Assembly: GCA_937873455.1 (NCBI GenBank)
Contig: CALMYG010000160.1
Coordinates: forward strand, 62,001-126,000
From: an uncultured Verrucomicrobiota bacterium
Lineage (GTDB): Bacteria; Verrucomicrobiota; Kiritimatiellia; CAIVKH01
Direction: 5' to 3'
DNA length: 64,000 nt
In this document: in pieces, positions 26,526-35,141 of the stretch
How the letters are laid out: every line of letters begins with the position of its first letter
Position numbering within the stretch: position 1 is the first letter of the stretch
Made by a program: the position numbers and the translations under genes
The notes under the pieces: model-generated
What the model was told of the DNA's origin: nothing
The model's database searches: none
What the model saw: only the letters and a program-made list of their open reading frames with translations

Positions 26526-27251
26526 TTGAGATTTTTATTGTACAACATACGTTATGCCACCGGCTCTAAAAAGCCGAGGATGCCGTGGAGCGGTTATTTG
26601 AACCGCACCTCCGGGCATTTGGATGAAATCATCCAGTTCATCAAGCCATTGCAACCGGACATCATCGGCCTGGTCGAAGTGGACGGAGGGTCGTACCGTG
26701 CCCGTAAAAAAAACCAGGCGGAAACCATCGCCTTGGAGCTGGGGCATTACCACGCGTACCGGGAAAAGTACAGCGAGCGCGGGCGCATCAGTCGCAACCT
26801 TCCGGTCATGAACAAGCAAGGGAATGCGTTCGTTACCCGGGATACCATCACCGATGCCCGTTATCATTATTTTCAAAAGGGTTTCAAGCGGTTGGTTATT
26901 GAGCTTGAGATGGAAAATCTGGTTATTTTTTTGGTCCATCTTTCGCTGTCCTTCCGGATTCGGCATCATCAGCTCGCCATGCTGTATCAGATGGTCAAGG
27001 GAACGCAAAAACCGCATATTGTCGCGGGAGATTTCAACGCCTTGTGGGGGGAAAACGAAATCGACCTGTTTCTGGCCGCGACCGGCCTGCGGAATGTTAA
27101 CCGGGAGGGGTTGCCGTCTTTCCCCAGTTGGGCGCCCAAACGGCATCTGGACTTCATCTTGTGCAGCCCGGAGATCAAGGAGGAGCGTTTTTGGATGCCG
27201 GATGTCACATTGTCCGACCACCTGCCTCTGGTGTTTGATTTCAATGTTTAA
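26526..27251 (+). CDS. Endonuclease/exonuclease/phosphatase family protein, cytoplasmic
   Basis: About 241 residues of EEP fold without signal peptide. Key residues: Asn in LLYNIRYATG, Glu in GLVEVDGG, Asp/Asn in VAGDFNALWG, and His in LSDHLPLVFDF. I prefer the TTG start at 26526, nine bases after AAGGA, because homologues begin at the RFLLYN strand. An ATG at 26469 would add 19 unlike residues and has no ribosome site. Nucleic-acid, lipid or inositol phosphate substrates are all possible for this fold. Divergent from the 92-residue gene. Confidence 0.8.
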   Translation: MRFLLYNIRYATGSKKPRMPWSGYLNRTSGHLDEIIQFIKPLQPDIIGLVEVDGGSYRARKKNQAETIALELGHYHAYREKYSERGRISRNLPVMNKQGNAFVTRDTITDARYHYFQKGFKRLVIELEMENLVIFLVHLSLSFRIRHHQLAMLYQMVKGTQKPHIVAGDFNALWGENEIDLFLAATGLRNVNREGLPSFPSWAPKRHLDFILCSPEIKEERFWMPDVTLSDHLPLVFDFNV

Positions 27252-27295
27252 CGGTCGTTTCCAATGACGTGCAAAGCCGTAATGAAGGAGTCAAC

Positions 27296-27880
27296 ATGAG
27301 TCTTATGCGCTTGAGTGCGATGTTCTGCGTCGGAATGGCATGTCATTTCGCGGCGGCGGATACCGCGGACCCGTTTAACCAGTCGCGTCTGGCGGCGAAT
27401 GAATTGGGTGCCGCCTTGAAGTCGCGGCTGATCGCTGCGGTTCAGGAGGGGGGAATGATCGGGGCCATCGCCGTTTGTCAGGAAGAAGCGCCCCGGTTGG
27501 CTCGTGAAATCTCCGAATCTCGCGGCGTGACCGTGCGCCGGGTGTCGGATCGAACGCGGAACCCGGTTAATCGTCCCTCCGATCGCGAAGCCATCGGGCT
27601 CGCCCGGTTGGAGGCTCAACTGGGCGAGGGCGCCGATCCTTCCACGTTGGAATGGGCGGAAGTGGGAGAAGCCGGGCACGGTGAAACCGAATTGCGTTTC
27701 CTGAAGCCAATTATCGTGGATGCGCTTTGCCTGGCGTGTCATGGACGGGATATCGACCCGTCACTTCAAGCCGTGCTGGCCGAGCGTTATCCCGGGGATC
27801 TCGCCACCGGCTATGAGCTGGGACAACTTCGCGGCGCCTTCTCGGTGACCATACGCTCGCTGGCCGATGCCGCTCCCTGA
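27296..27880 (+). CDS. Exported heme-binding DUF3365/Tll0287-like protein
   Basis: A 194-residue protein with signal peptide (LSAMFCVGMACHFAAA). The body matches the DUF3365 (Tll0287-like) pattern, a PAS-like heme sensor domain, and carries a c-type heme motif CLACH at residues 145-149 within the text ALCLACHG. Other DUF3365 text includes AIAVCQEEAPRLAREISE and VRRVSDRTRNPVNRP. Expected in the periplasm with covalent heme c. Start ATG 27296 has a perfect AAGGAG. It lies immediately upstream of heme O synthase, a sensible setting for a heme sensor or electron carrier. Confidence 0.82.
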   Translation: MSLMRLSAMFCVGMACHFAAADTADPFNQSRLAANELGAALKSRLIAAVQEGGMIGAIAVCQEEAPRLAREISESRGVTVRRVSDRTRNPVNRPSDREAIGLARLEAQLGEGADPSTLEWAEVGEAGHGETELRFLKPIIVDALCLACHGRDIDPSLQAVLAERYPGDLATGYELGQLRGAFSVTIRSLADAAP

Positions 27881-27949
27881 TCCTTTTTGCGCTCACGCGC
27901 GGCTCGCAACCGATTGCCATTTGATGCGTATGATGGTAATTTCCCCGCA

Positions 27950-28840
27950 ATGAACCTTGTTCAGTCACATACCGAGCTTTCCACGATGGAGGCCGTTCGC
28001 GAATTGGTGAAACCACGTATTGTCGCCATGGTCTTGGTCACCACGGCCATCGGTTTTTTTCTTGGTGGTCGAGGTTTCAGCGAATGGTTGCTGTTGGCGC
28101 TTACCCTTTTGGGAACCGGCATGGCCGCGGGTGGCGCCGCCGCCCTGAATAATTACCTGGAACGCGATACCGATGCCCGTATGCCGCGCACCCGCAACCG
28201 GGTTTTGCCCTCGGGTAAAATTGATCCCATGATGGCGCTATCCCTCGGGATTGTACTGGTATTGGCGGGCGTATCCCTGCTGGCGTGGTTGGTGAACCTT
28301 CTGGCCGCCTTTTTGGTTTTGTTGACGGCGTTTCTCTATGTGTTGGTCTATACGCCTTTAAAGCGTCTTACCTGGTGGAACACACCTGTCGGAGCTATCC
28401 CCGGGGCTTTGCCCCCCATGGTGGGGTGGGCGGCTGCGGCAAATGAATTAACCGCCGGAGCATGGATCCTTTTCGCCATCCTCTTCATTTGGCAACACCC
28501 TCATTTTTATGCCATCGCCTGGATGTACCGCGAAGATTACCGCATGGCCGGGTTTAAAATGTTGTCGGTGGTCGATCCGACGGGGCGGCGCGTATTCCGG
28601 CAAGCCGTTTGTTATTCCTTTGCACTTATTCCCGTCTCCATGTTGTTGACGGGCTTGGGCGTTACCGGTTCCTTCTACATGGTTGGCGCAATATTTGCCG
28701 GGGCTGGTCTGATGGTCGCCGCAGTGATGTTTTGGAATTTAGGGACGATCGGCGCGGCACGGCGTGTGTTGCTGGCTTCGGTACTTTACTTGCCGGTACT
28801 GCTTGCCTTGATTGTTGCGGATGCCGGGGCCGCGCAATAA
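27950..28840 (+). CDS. ctaB: Protoheme IX farnesyltransferase (heme O synthase)
   Basis: UbiA-type prenyltransferase that adds farnesyl to heme B, giving heme O for terminal oxidases. A 296-residue protein with about nine membrane helices. The first Asp-rich motif, NYLERDTDARMPRTRNR, and the text WQHPHFYAIAWMYREDYRMAG are diagnostic for CyoE/CtaB. Start ATG 27950 chosen to match the family N-terminus; an upstream frame from 27887 looks non-coding. Followed 36 bases later by a DUF420 protein often linked to cytochrome oxidase. No oxidase subunits are in the window. Confidence 0.93.
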   Translation: MNLVQSHTELSTMEAVRELVKPRIVAMVLVTTAIGFFLGGRGFSEWLLLALTLLGTGMAAGGAAALNNYLERDTDARMPRTRNRVLPSGKIDPMMALSLGIVLVLAGVSLLAWLVNLLAAFLVLLTAFLYVLVYTPLKRLTWWNTPVGAIPGALPPMVGWAAAANELTAGAWILFAILFIWQHPHFYAIAWMYREDYRMAGFKMLSVVDPTGRRVFRQAVCYSFALIPVSMLLTGLGVTGSFYMVGAIFAGAGLMVAAVMFWNLGTIGAARRVLLASVLYLPVLLALIVADAGAAQ

Positions 28841-28876
28841 CCAACGGAAACCCAGGACCTTTAGACGAGAAGCCGA

Positions 28877-29419
28877 ATGGAAACGACTATGCTACGGAAA
28901 GAAAAATATGCGCTAACCGTGATCTACGTTGTCAGTGCGTTGGTGTTCGCGGCGGTCGTGGTGTTGTCCCAGCTTCCCCGGGCTGAATTCATGCCGGAAT
29001 GGGTGAGCTTTCTGCCCGGCTTCAATGCCACCATCAATTCGATCTGCACGGTTTTGCTCATTGCCTCCTGGTTTGCCATCAAACGCGGGAAAATGGTGTG
29101 GCATAAGCGCCTCAACCTTGCCGCGTTTGCTCTATCCGCGGTGTTTTTAGTTTCCTATGTGGTATTTCATGCCTTCGGGGTGGAAACGCGTTATCCCGCG
29201 GATCACCCGTGGCGGCCTTTTTATTTAACCATTTTAGTATCCCATATCGTGTTGGCCGCGGTGGTGCTTCCCTTGGTGTTGATTTCGTTTTATTGGGCGC
29301 TGATTGGTCAGTTTGACCGCCATCGTAAATTGGTGAAATACAGTTTCCCGATCTGGCTCTATGTCACTACAACCGGCGTTGCGGTATATCTGATGATATC
29401 ACCGTATTATGCCTTCTGA
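28877..29419 (+). CDS. DUF420 membrane protein
   Basis: A 180-residue protein with five hydrophobic helices and conserved His residues at their edges (KMVWHKRLNLAAFA, VSYVVFHAFG, TILVSHIVLAA, RHRKLVKYSFPIWLYV). These fit the DUF420/CtaM family, linked to assembly of heme-copper oxidases. It follows ctaB in the same direction. The start at 28877 is chosen over an ATG four codons later; neither has a strong ribosome site. A role in heme or copper delivery to an oxidase is inferred from context. Confidence 0.82.
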   Translation: METTMLRKEKYALTVIYVVSALVFAAVVVLSQLPRAEFMPEWVSFLPGFNATINSICTVLLIASWFAIKRGKMVWHKRLNLAAFALSAVFLVSYVVFHAFGVETRYPADHPWRPFYLTILVSHIVLAAVVLPLVLISFYWALIGQFDRHRKLVKYSFPIWLYVTTTGVAVYLMISPYYAF

Positions 29420-29424
29420 GCGAA

Positions 29425-30780
29425 TCAACGTTTCACGCGCCGCTCATCGCTTTTGGCCCATGCGCCGGCTTGTTGTCGCTTGGCTTCCTGCTCCAATTGG
29501 CGCAATACGGATTGCTTGCGCTCCCCCAGGCTGGTTTTTACCGGCATGCCGAAACGCCGCACCAAGCCTTCCTTGACCAAAAGTTCGTCCAGATCGCCCA
29601 AGGAGGTTACCACCATGGCGTAGTGTCGCGGCAGGCGGCTGTTGCCGCGCGCATCTTCCCATTGGGTTACGACGGTAAACGGACCGGAAGCCAGCAGCGA
29701 GGTTGCAAATTTTGATGCGGCTTCCCCCAACTTCAGGGTGTCCGAGGTGTTCAGTCCGAAATACTGTTCCTGATCACGAACGCGTTGGGGAAACGATAGG
29801 CTGGTTTCCGCCGCATCGACGAAATACAGGCGGAAAATGTATTCTTTTCCATCATGGCGAACATGAAACGAATCACCATCGTTTCCGCCGCGTTTTAATA
29901 ACCGGCAATTTTCCAGCACCGTCCAGCCCTTGTCTCGACCAATACGCAAGGCCAGGGAGTCGGATGCCTTCGGCGTAATGGTGACGCGCTCGCGGGCACG
30001 CGCCAGGGCATGGGGGTCCAAGCCGGACAATTGGCGAATGGTCGTTTGGTCGGCTGGAATCAGCCGGTTTAATGCGATCCGGAACAGCTCGCCATCGCGA
30101 TTCTGCAAGATGACGGTATCGAACACGCTCTGGATAAATGCCGCCTCCATTCGGTCTCCGGAGAGGCTCGTCCATGATCGAAAATCCGTGGAAAGCAACA
30201 GGGCGGGAGGGATGGTCTCGGTAGTGGCTTCAGGCGGCGGCAACTCGCCCCGGGTCAGCGCGAGATAGACGGCGCGAATTTCCTGGAGATAAGCCGCGGT
30301 TTCCAAGTGTCCTCGCAAGATCGCGTGATCGTAGGCCGACAATCCTTCAGCATCGACTGCGGTCACATCGGCGCCGGCATCCAGTAGCAGACGGGTCAGT
30401 TCCGCGTTTCCATGCGCGGCGGCGCGGTGGAGGAGGGCGCCCCCGTCCGGAAGCGGCTGGTGAACATCCGCGCCCCGGTCCAGTAGGTCCGCTGCCATCG
30501 CGATTTGCCCGTAACGCACGGCGAGGGCCAGCGGAGTGTAGCCTTGAGCATCGGGCGCATGGGGCGTTTCCGCCTGGCTGAGCCAAAGGTGAAATGCGTT
30601 CGTGTCGCCGTTTCGTATGATCTCTTGAAGGTTGCCGGTGTGTGCCGCCGGTTGTGCCGGTGGATGGGGCTGAGACGGCCGATCGCATCCGGAGGTGCCG
30701 GCGGAAACGATCAAAACCAGCAGGCCCATGAGCCGGCGAATCCGCGGGGAACGTAGGAGCTGCATCCTGTTTCGGTTCAT
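29425..30780 (-). CDS. Lipoprotein with ankyrin repeats, SHD1 domain and nuclease (SNase-like) domain
   Basis: A 451-residue protein in four parts. A signal with a lipobox-like end lies before Cys32 (VSAGTSGC). Residues about 48-175 are ankyrin repeats (GYTPLALAVRYGQIAMAADLL, HRAAAHGNAELTRLLLDAG). Residues about 197-255 are an SHD1/SLA1-homology domain (FRSWTSLSGDRMEAAF). Residues about 300-445 are a staphylococcal-nuclease-like domain. The nuclease keeps DGDSF, the Arg and Glu of RLYFVDAAET, and an Arg (PRHYAM) matching SNase Arg87, so it may be active. SHD1 is common in PVC bacteria. The combination in one envelope lipoprotein is unusual. Confidence 0.85.
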   Translation of the reverse strand: MNRNRMQLLRSPRIRRLMGLLVLIVSAGTSGCDRPSQPHPPAQPAAHTGNLQEIIRNGDTNAFHLWLSQAETPHAPDAQGYTPLALAVRYGQIAMAADLLDRGADVHQPLPDGGALLHRAAAHGNAELTRLLLDAGADVTAVDAEGLSAYDHAILRGHLETAAYLQEIRAVYLALTRGELPPPEATTETIPPALLLSTDFRSWTSLSGDRMEAAFIQSVFDTVILQNRDGELFRIALNRLIPADQTTIRQLSGLDPHALARARERVTITPKASDSLALRIGRDKGWTVLENCRLLKRGGNDGDSFHVRHDGKEYIFRLYFVDAAETSLSFPQRVRDQEQYFGLNTSDTLKLGEAASKFATSLLASGPFTVVTQWEDARGNSRLPRHYAMVVTSLGDLDELLVKEGLVRRFGMPVKTSLGERKQSVLRQLEQEAKRQQAGAWAKSDERRVKR

Positions 30781-30897
30781 GAAGATAGCATAACCTACTC
30801 CCGCAACTGGGTTAAAGGGTAATCGTCACCCTGCCGCCCGGTTTTTATGCGAGAAAATCCCTTGCGAACTCGTACCGCTGAAACTAGCATCCGCGGC

Positions 30898-31848
30898 ATG
30901 AAGAATTCGGACTTGCGTTGTTTGGTGACCGGTGGCGCCGGGTTTATTGGCAGCCATCTGGTTGATCGGTTGTTGCAAAACGGGAACGCGGTCCAGGTTT
31001 TCGACAATTTATCCACCGGAATGCTTGCCAACCTTCGTGATGCGCAGCAGCATGACCGCTTTCGTTTTATCCAGGGTGATTTGCTGGATGAGGCCGCGAT
31101 TCGCCGGGCTGCGGAAGGTGTGGATGTCATCTTTCATCTTGCCGCCAATGCCGACGTGCGTTTCGGCACCGAACATCCCAGGCGTGATCTCGAGCAAAAC
31201 ACCATTGTTACCTATAATGTTTTAGAGGCGGCGCGCCTGAATGGAGTGGGTAAATTTGTGTTTTCGTCCACAGGTTCGGTGTATGGCGAAGCGCCGGTCA
31301 TACCGACGCCGGAAGACGCGCCCTTTCCCGTGCAAACCTCCCTGTATGGGGCGTCCAAGGTGGCCGGCGAATGCTTGATCCAGGCGTACGCCGAAGGCTT
31401 CGGCATGCGCGGCTATATCTTCCGCTTCGTCTCGATTCTCGGTGAGCGCTACTCGCACGGGCACGTGATCGACTTCTACAGAAAACTGATGGCCGATCCG
31501 ACCCGGCTACCGGTACTGGGGAATGGTCATCAGAAGAAGTCGTATTTGTATGTTCACGATTGCATCGATGCCATTTTCACGGCGCTGGATAAAGCGGAGG
31601 ACAAGGTTAACATCTTCAACCTTGGCACCGACGAATATTGCGAAGTGAACGACTCAATCGGGTGGATTTGCGGTCACATGGGCATCAGCCCGAAGCTGGA
31701 GTACGCCGGTGGCGACCGGGGATGGATCGGGGACAACCCCTTCATTCTGCTCGATTGCGCGCGCATGCGGTCACTGGGGTGGGCGCCGAGGCTCACCATC
31801 CGGGAAAGCATCATTAAAACCTTGCGGTATCTTCAGGAGCAGGCATGA
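30898..31848 (+). CDS. NAD-dependent sugar-nucleotide epimerase/dehydratase
   Basis: A 316-residue extended SDR. Rossmann GGAGFIGSHL, NAD-ribose Asp in VFDNLSTG, and the catalytic Ser and Tyr/Lys in SSTGSVYG and YGASKVAGE. Closest in look to UDP-glucose 4-epimerase-like enzymes of surface-sugar clusters. Start ATG 30898 fits the family; an upstream ATG at 30847 lacks homology. The stop overlaps the GT2 gene by ATGA. It opens the plus-strand polysaccharide region. Confidence 0.85.
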   Translation: MKNSDLRCLVTGGAGFIGSHLVDRLLQNGNAVQVFDNLSTGMLANLRDAQQHDRFRFIQGDLLDEAAIRRAAEGVDVIFHLAANADVRFGTEHPRRDLEQNTIVTYNVLEAARLNGVGKFVFSSTGSVYGEAPVIPTPEDAPFPVQTSLYGASKVAGECLIQAYAEGFGMRGYIFRFVSILGERYSHGHVIDFYRKLMADPTRLPVLGNGHQKKSYLYVHDCIDAIFTALDKAEDKVNIFNLGTDEYCEVNDSIGWICGHMGISPKLEYAGGDRGWIGDNPFILLDCARMRSLGWAPRLTIRESIIKTLRYLQEQA

Positions 31849-32783
31849 CCGAATTGTCCATCATTGTTCCGGTCTATCAGGAGGAGCAAAATATCGCGCC
31901 CTTTTTGGCCCGCCTGGAGCCGATACTCGAAGGCATCACGCCGGATTATGAAATCATCTTCTGTCTGGATCCCTGCCGGGATCGCACCGAGTCGGTTATT
32001 GGCGAGCATATTCAACGCAATCCGCGCATCCGCCTTGCGGTGTTCACCCGGCGATGGGGTCAACCCGCCGCCACCATGGCCGGCATCGAACTTGCGCGTG
32101 GGCAATGTTCCGTGGTGATCGACGTTGATTTACAGGACCCTCCCGAACTGATCCGGGACCTTCATGCCAAATGGAAAGAAGGCTACGAGGTCGTCTATGC
32201 CCAGCGGATCAGTCGCAAGGGGGAGACCTTGCCCAAGCGCATCGTTTCGTATGTCGGCTACTGGATCATCAACCGCATTTCCGAGGTGCCGATTCCCCGT
32301 AATACCGGTGACTTTCGTCTGTTGGACCGCCGGGTCATGGACGCCCTTTGTTCGCTTAAGGAAACGCATGGTTTTCTGCGCGGGTTGGTGGCGTTTGTCG
32401 GCTACAAACAAACCGCTGTTCCTTACGAGCGCGACGCCCGGGCGGCGGGCGCCTCGAAGTATAGTCAAATAACCGGGTCGCTGCGGATTGGATTGAACGG
32501 GGTGGTCGCCTTCTCCAGCAAGCCGTTATCCCTGGCGACGGCCATGGGCTTCGGGGCGGCCGGATTGAGTCTATTCGCAACCTTTTTGTATATTGGAATC
32601 AAGCTCATTACCGGACAGGGCATGATCACCGGCATGGCTCCCGTCATCTTGATTGTCACCTTCATGGGCGGGGTGCAATTGATATCACTCGGCATCATGG
32701 GCGAATATATTGGTCGCATCTACGAAGAAGTTCGCGGGCGTCCCAAGTACATGATTGATCGAAAGGTGAACTTCCCGGAATGA
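31845..32783 (+). CDS. GT2 glycosyltransferase with two C-terminal membrane helices (GtrB/DPM-like)
   Basis: A 312-residue membrane-bound family 2 glycosyltransferase. The N-terminus SIIVPVYQEEQNI begins the GT-A fold, DVDLQDPPELI holds the metal-binding DxD-like site, and VPYERDARAAGASKYS is the conserved loop of dolichyl/undecaprenyl-phosphate sugar transferases. Two helices near residues 235-262 and 267-290 match GtrB. It probably loads a sugar onto undecaprenyl phosphate for transfer by a GT-C protein such as the one at 41204. ATGA overlaps on both ends. Confidence 0.88.
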   Translation: MTELSIIVPVYQEEQNIAPFLARLEPILEGITPDYEIIFCLDPCRDRTESVIGEHIQRNPRIRLAVFTRRWGQPAATMAGIELARGQCSVVIDVDLQDPPELIRDLHAKWKEGYEVVYAQRISRKGETLPKRIVSYVGYWIINRISEVPIPRNTGDFRLLDRRVMDALCSLKETHGFLRGLVAFVGYKQTAVPYERDARAAGASKYSQITGSLRIGLNGVVAFSSKPLSLATAMGFGAAGLSLFATFLYIGIKLITGQGMITGMAPVILIVTFMGGVQLISLGIMGEYIGRIYEEVRGRPKYMIDRKVNFPE

Positions 32784-34078
32784 ATATCGCGGTCGCCGGA
32801 TTATGGCATTTGGGATGCGTGATTTCCGCTGGGCTGGCAAAAGCGGGTCACCGCGTTCTCGGCTATGATCCGAATGAGCAGGTGGTCGAGGCGCTGCGTC
32901 GCGGTCAGGCGCCCATCATGGAGCCGGGCCTGGACGACGCGATTCAAGAGGGCTTGCAAGCCGGGAATCTTGGTTTTACGACGCAACCCGCTCAAGCGAT
33001 TCCTGACGCTGACGTGCTTTGGGTCGCCTTTGATACGCCGGTGGACGATCATGATCGCGCCGATACGGCATCGGTCGAGCGGGAAATCATCCATTTGTTG
33101 CGGGAGGCTCGTTCCGGCTTGATGGTGCTGGTTTCCTCACAGCTTCCCGTCGGTACCATCAAGCGCATGGAGCAACAGGTTCGGGACTTGTATCCTGAAC
33201 GGCAGTTCCGTTTTGCCTGCAGTCCGGAAAATCTCCGTCTTGGTCAGGCTCTGGAATACTTTCTCAAACCCGATCGCGTCGTTGTCGGGATTCGCAGTGA
33301 AATTGACCGGGCGTTTTTGGAGCGTATGTTTCAGCCGATTGCCCCGCCGATGGAGTGGATGTCCGTGGAGTCGGCGGAAATGGCGAAGCATGCCATCAAT
33401 GCATTCCTGGCGCTTTCCGTGACCTTCGCCAACGAGTTGGCCGTGTTATGTGAAAAGACCGGCGCGGATGCCCGCGAGGTGGAGCGTGCCCTGAAAAGCG
33501 AGAGCCGTATCGGTCCCAAGGCCTATGTCCGGCCGGGAAGCGCGTTTGCCGGCGGAACGCTGGCCCGTGACGTGGTTTTTTTGACGGAGTTGGCGCGACA
33601 AGAATCATCGCCCATTTCGTTAATACCGGCGATCCAGGTCAGCAACGACACGCATAAGCAGTGGCTTTACCGCACCGTAACCGAAGTGGTTGAAGGATGT
33701 CCGGGAGCTACAATCGCCGTTCTTGGTCTTACCTACAAGCCGGGCACCGACACCCTGCGCCGCTCGACCTCGGTGGAGTTTTGCCGCTGGGCTTCAAAAG
33801 CCGGTTTCACGGTCAAAGCCCACGACCCGGCCGTAAAGCAACTTCCCGATGATCTTGCCGCCGAAATTGAACTGGCGTCCACGGCTGCTGATGCTTGCCG
33901 AAATGCGGCGGTTATCGTCATCGGAACGCCATGGCCCGAGTACAAAGAGTTGCGTGGACCGGATATCGCCGCATGGGCGCCCGGCGCCATCATCGTGGAC
34001 GCCAACCGCTTCCTGATCGATGCCTGGCCTCGAACCCTGGGTCTCGGTTTCCGGGCCGTGGGTCTTGCCCCGGAATAG
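32780..34078 (+). CDS. UDP-glucose/GDP-mannose dehydrogenase-like protein lacking the catalytic Cys
   Basis: A 432-residue three-domain nucleotide-sugar dehydrogenase homologue: NAD domain (GLWHLGCVISAGLAKAGH), middle dimerisation domain with the conserved Lys204 and Asn (AEMAKHAINAFLA), and C-terminal UDP-binding domain (VLGLTYKPGTDTLRRS). The active-site segment, normally GGxCLxKD, reads SAFAGGTLARDV, so Thr260 replaces the Cys that forms the thioester intermediate. A normal two-step oxidation to the uronic acid is therefore doubtful. Coupled by ATGA to the GT2 gene. It ends the first part of the sugar operon, followed by a GC hairpin. Confidence 0.85.
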   Translation: MNIAVAGLWHLGCVISAGLAKAGHRVLGYDPNEQVVEALRRGQAPIMEPGLDDAIQEGLQAGNLGFTTQPAQAIPDADVLWVAFDTPVDDHDRADTASVEREIIHLLREARSGLMVLVSSQLPVGTIKRMEQQVRDLYPERQFRFACSPENLRLGQALEYFLKPDRVVVGIRSEIDRAFLERMFQPIAPPMEWMSVESAEMAKHAINAFLALSVTFANELAVLCEKTGADAREVERALKSESRIGPKAYVRPGSAFAGGTLARDVVFLTELARQESSPISLIPAIQVSNDTHKQWLYRTVTEVVEGCPGATIAVLGLTYKPGTDTLRRSTSVEFCRWASKAGFTVKAHDPAVKQLPDDLAAEIELASTAADACRNAAVIVIGTPWPEYKELRGPDIAAWAPGAIIVDANRFLIDAWPRTLGLGFRAVGLAPE

Positions 34079-34115
34079 CAACCGGTGGCTATTATCCGCC
34101 CGGGCAACGACATTG

Positions 34116-34136
34116 ACCCGGATTTGAAATCCGGGT
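34116..34136 (+). terminator. Palindromic hairpin after the UGDH-like gene
   Basis: ACCCGGATT and AATCCGGGT form a nine-base-pair stem around a three-base loop, 37 bases after the stop codon. No T-tract follows, so intrinsic termination is uncertain; it may be a transcript-stabilising or Rho-linked hairpin. Confidence 0.5.
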
Positions 34137-34163
34137 AACGTGCGGTCATGAAAGAGGTCATCC

Positions 34164-34180
34164 TATCACGAAGTGTGATA
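34164..34180. promoter_or_regulatory. Possible operator palindrome upstream of the SDR gene
   Basis: TATCAC and GTGATA arms with a five-base centre, about 80 bases before the SDR start. Such spaced dyads are typical of dimeric repressors. The whole gap 34079-34259 is otherwise without features. Confidence 0.35.
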
Positions 34181-34259
34181 AGTGTTTGCCGGTAATGACG
34201 ATGCACACCGGCTATCACGTGAAAAGAAGCAGCAGAATCCAGCCGCCGGGAACGCGAAT

Positions 34260-35141
34260 GTGAATCAACGACTTGCCAATAAATCGGCCATCATCACCGG
34301 CGCCGGACAAGGATTGGGTCGCGCCATCGCCGAGTCGTACGTGCGGGAGGGCGCCCGCGTGGTCATTTGTGCCCGAACCAGCGCCCATGTGGAGGAAGTC
34401 GTGGCCGAACTTCAGGAGCTGGCCGGTGATCCTTCGCGTGCGTGCGGTATGCCGGTAGATGTCTCCCGTGAAGATCAGGTTGCCGAATTGGTGGCGATGA
34501 CCGTGAAACGCTATGGCGGCGTGGATATTCTGGTCAACAATGCCGGCGTGTATGGCCCCATGGGCGTAATTGAAGATGTCAATTGGGCGGATTGGGTGTC
34601 GGCCATGAACATCAACATAATGGGATCGGTGCTGATGTGCCGGGCGGTATTGCCTCACATGAAGCAAGCCAATCGCGGCAAAATTATCCAATTATCCGGC
34701 GGCGGCGCGACCAACCCGCTCCCCAACATCAGTGCGTATGCCGCATCCAAGGCGGCGATCGTGCGGTTTGCCGAAACCCTGGCCGGGGAAGTGCGGGATT
34801 ATCATATCGACGTCAATTGCATCGCCCCCGGTCCGTTGAACACCCGATTGCTGGATCAGGTACTGGAAGCGGGACCGGAAAAAGTCGGTGACGCATTTTA
34901 CAGAAAGTCTATGGAGCAACGGGAAAAAGGAGGAGCGCCTCTGGAAAAAGGCGCGGACTTGGCGGTCTACCTCGCTTCGTCCGAAAGCGATGGCGTAACC
35001 GGCAAGTTGATTAGCGCGCTTTGGGATCCCTGGCCAAAATTTCAGGAGCACATGGAGGATGTCGCCGGGACCGACGTGTATACCTTGCGGCGCATTGTGC
35101 CGAAAGACCGGGGCATGACGTGGGATGAGGAACAGCGATGA
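34260..35141 (+). CDS. Short-chain dehydrogenase/reductase
   Basis: A 293-residue classical SDR: NAD(P) motif TGAGQGLGRA, NNAG, catalytic Ser in LSGGGATN, and Tyr and Lys in YAASKAA. GTG 34260 is the likely start because the family text begins QRLANKSAIITG; the earlier GTG at 34182 has no similarity. Coupled by ATGA to a Gfo/Idh/MocA oxidoreductase, so the pair may oxidise and reduce neighbouring carbons of the same sugar. The substrate is unknown. Confidence 0.85.
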   Translation: MNQRLANKSAIITGAGQGLGRAIAESYVREGARVVICARTSAHVEEVVAELQELAGDPSRACGMPVDVSREDQVAELVAMTVKRYGGVDILVNNAGVYGPMGVIEDVNWADWVSAMNINIMGSVLMCRAVLPHMKQANRGKIIQLSGGGATNPLPNISAYAASKAAIVRFAETLAGEVRDYHIDVNCIAPGPLNTRLLDQVLEAGPEKVGDAFYRKSMEQREKGGAPLEKGADLAVYLASSESDGVTGKLISALWDPWPKFQEHMEDVAGTDVYTLRRIVPKDRGMTWDEEQR

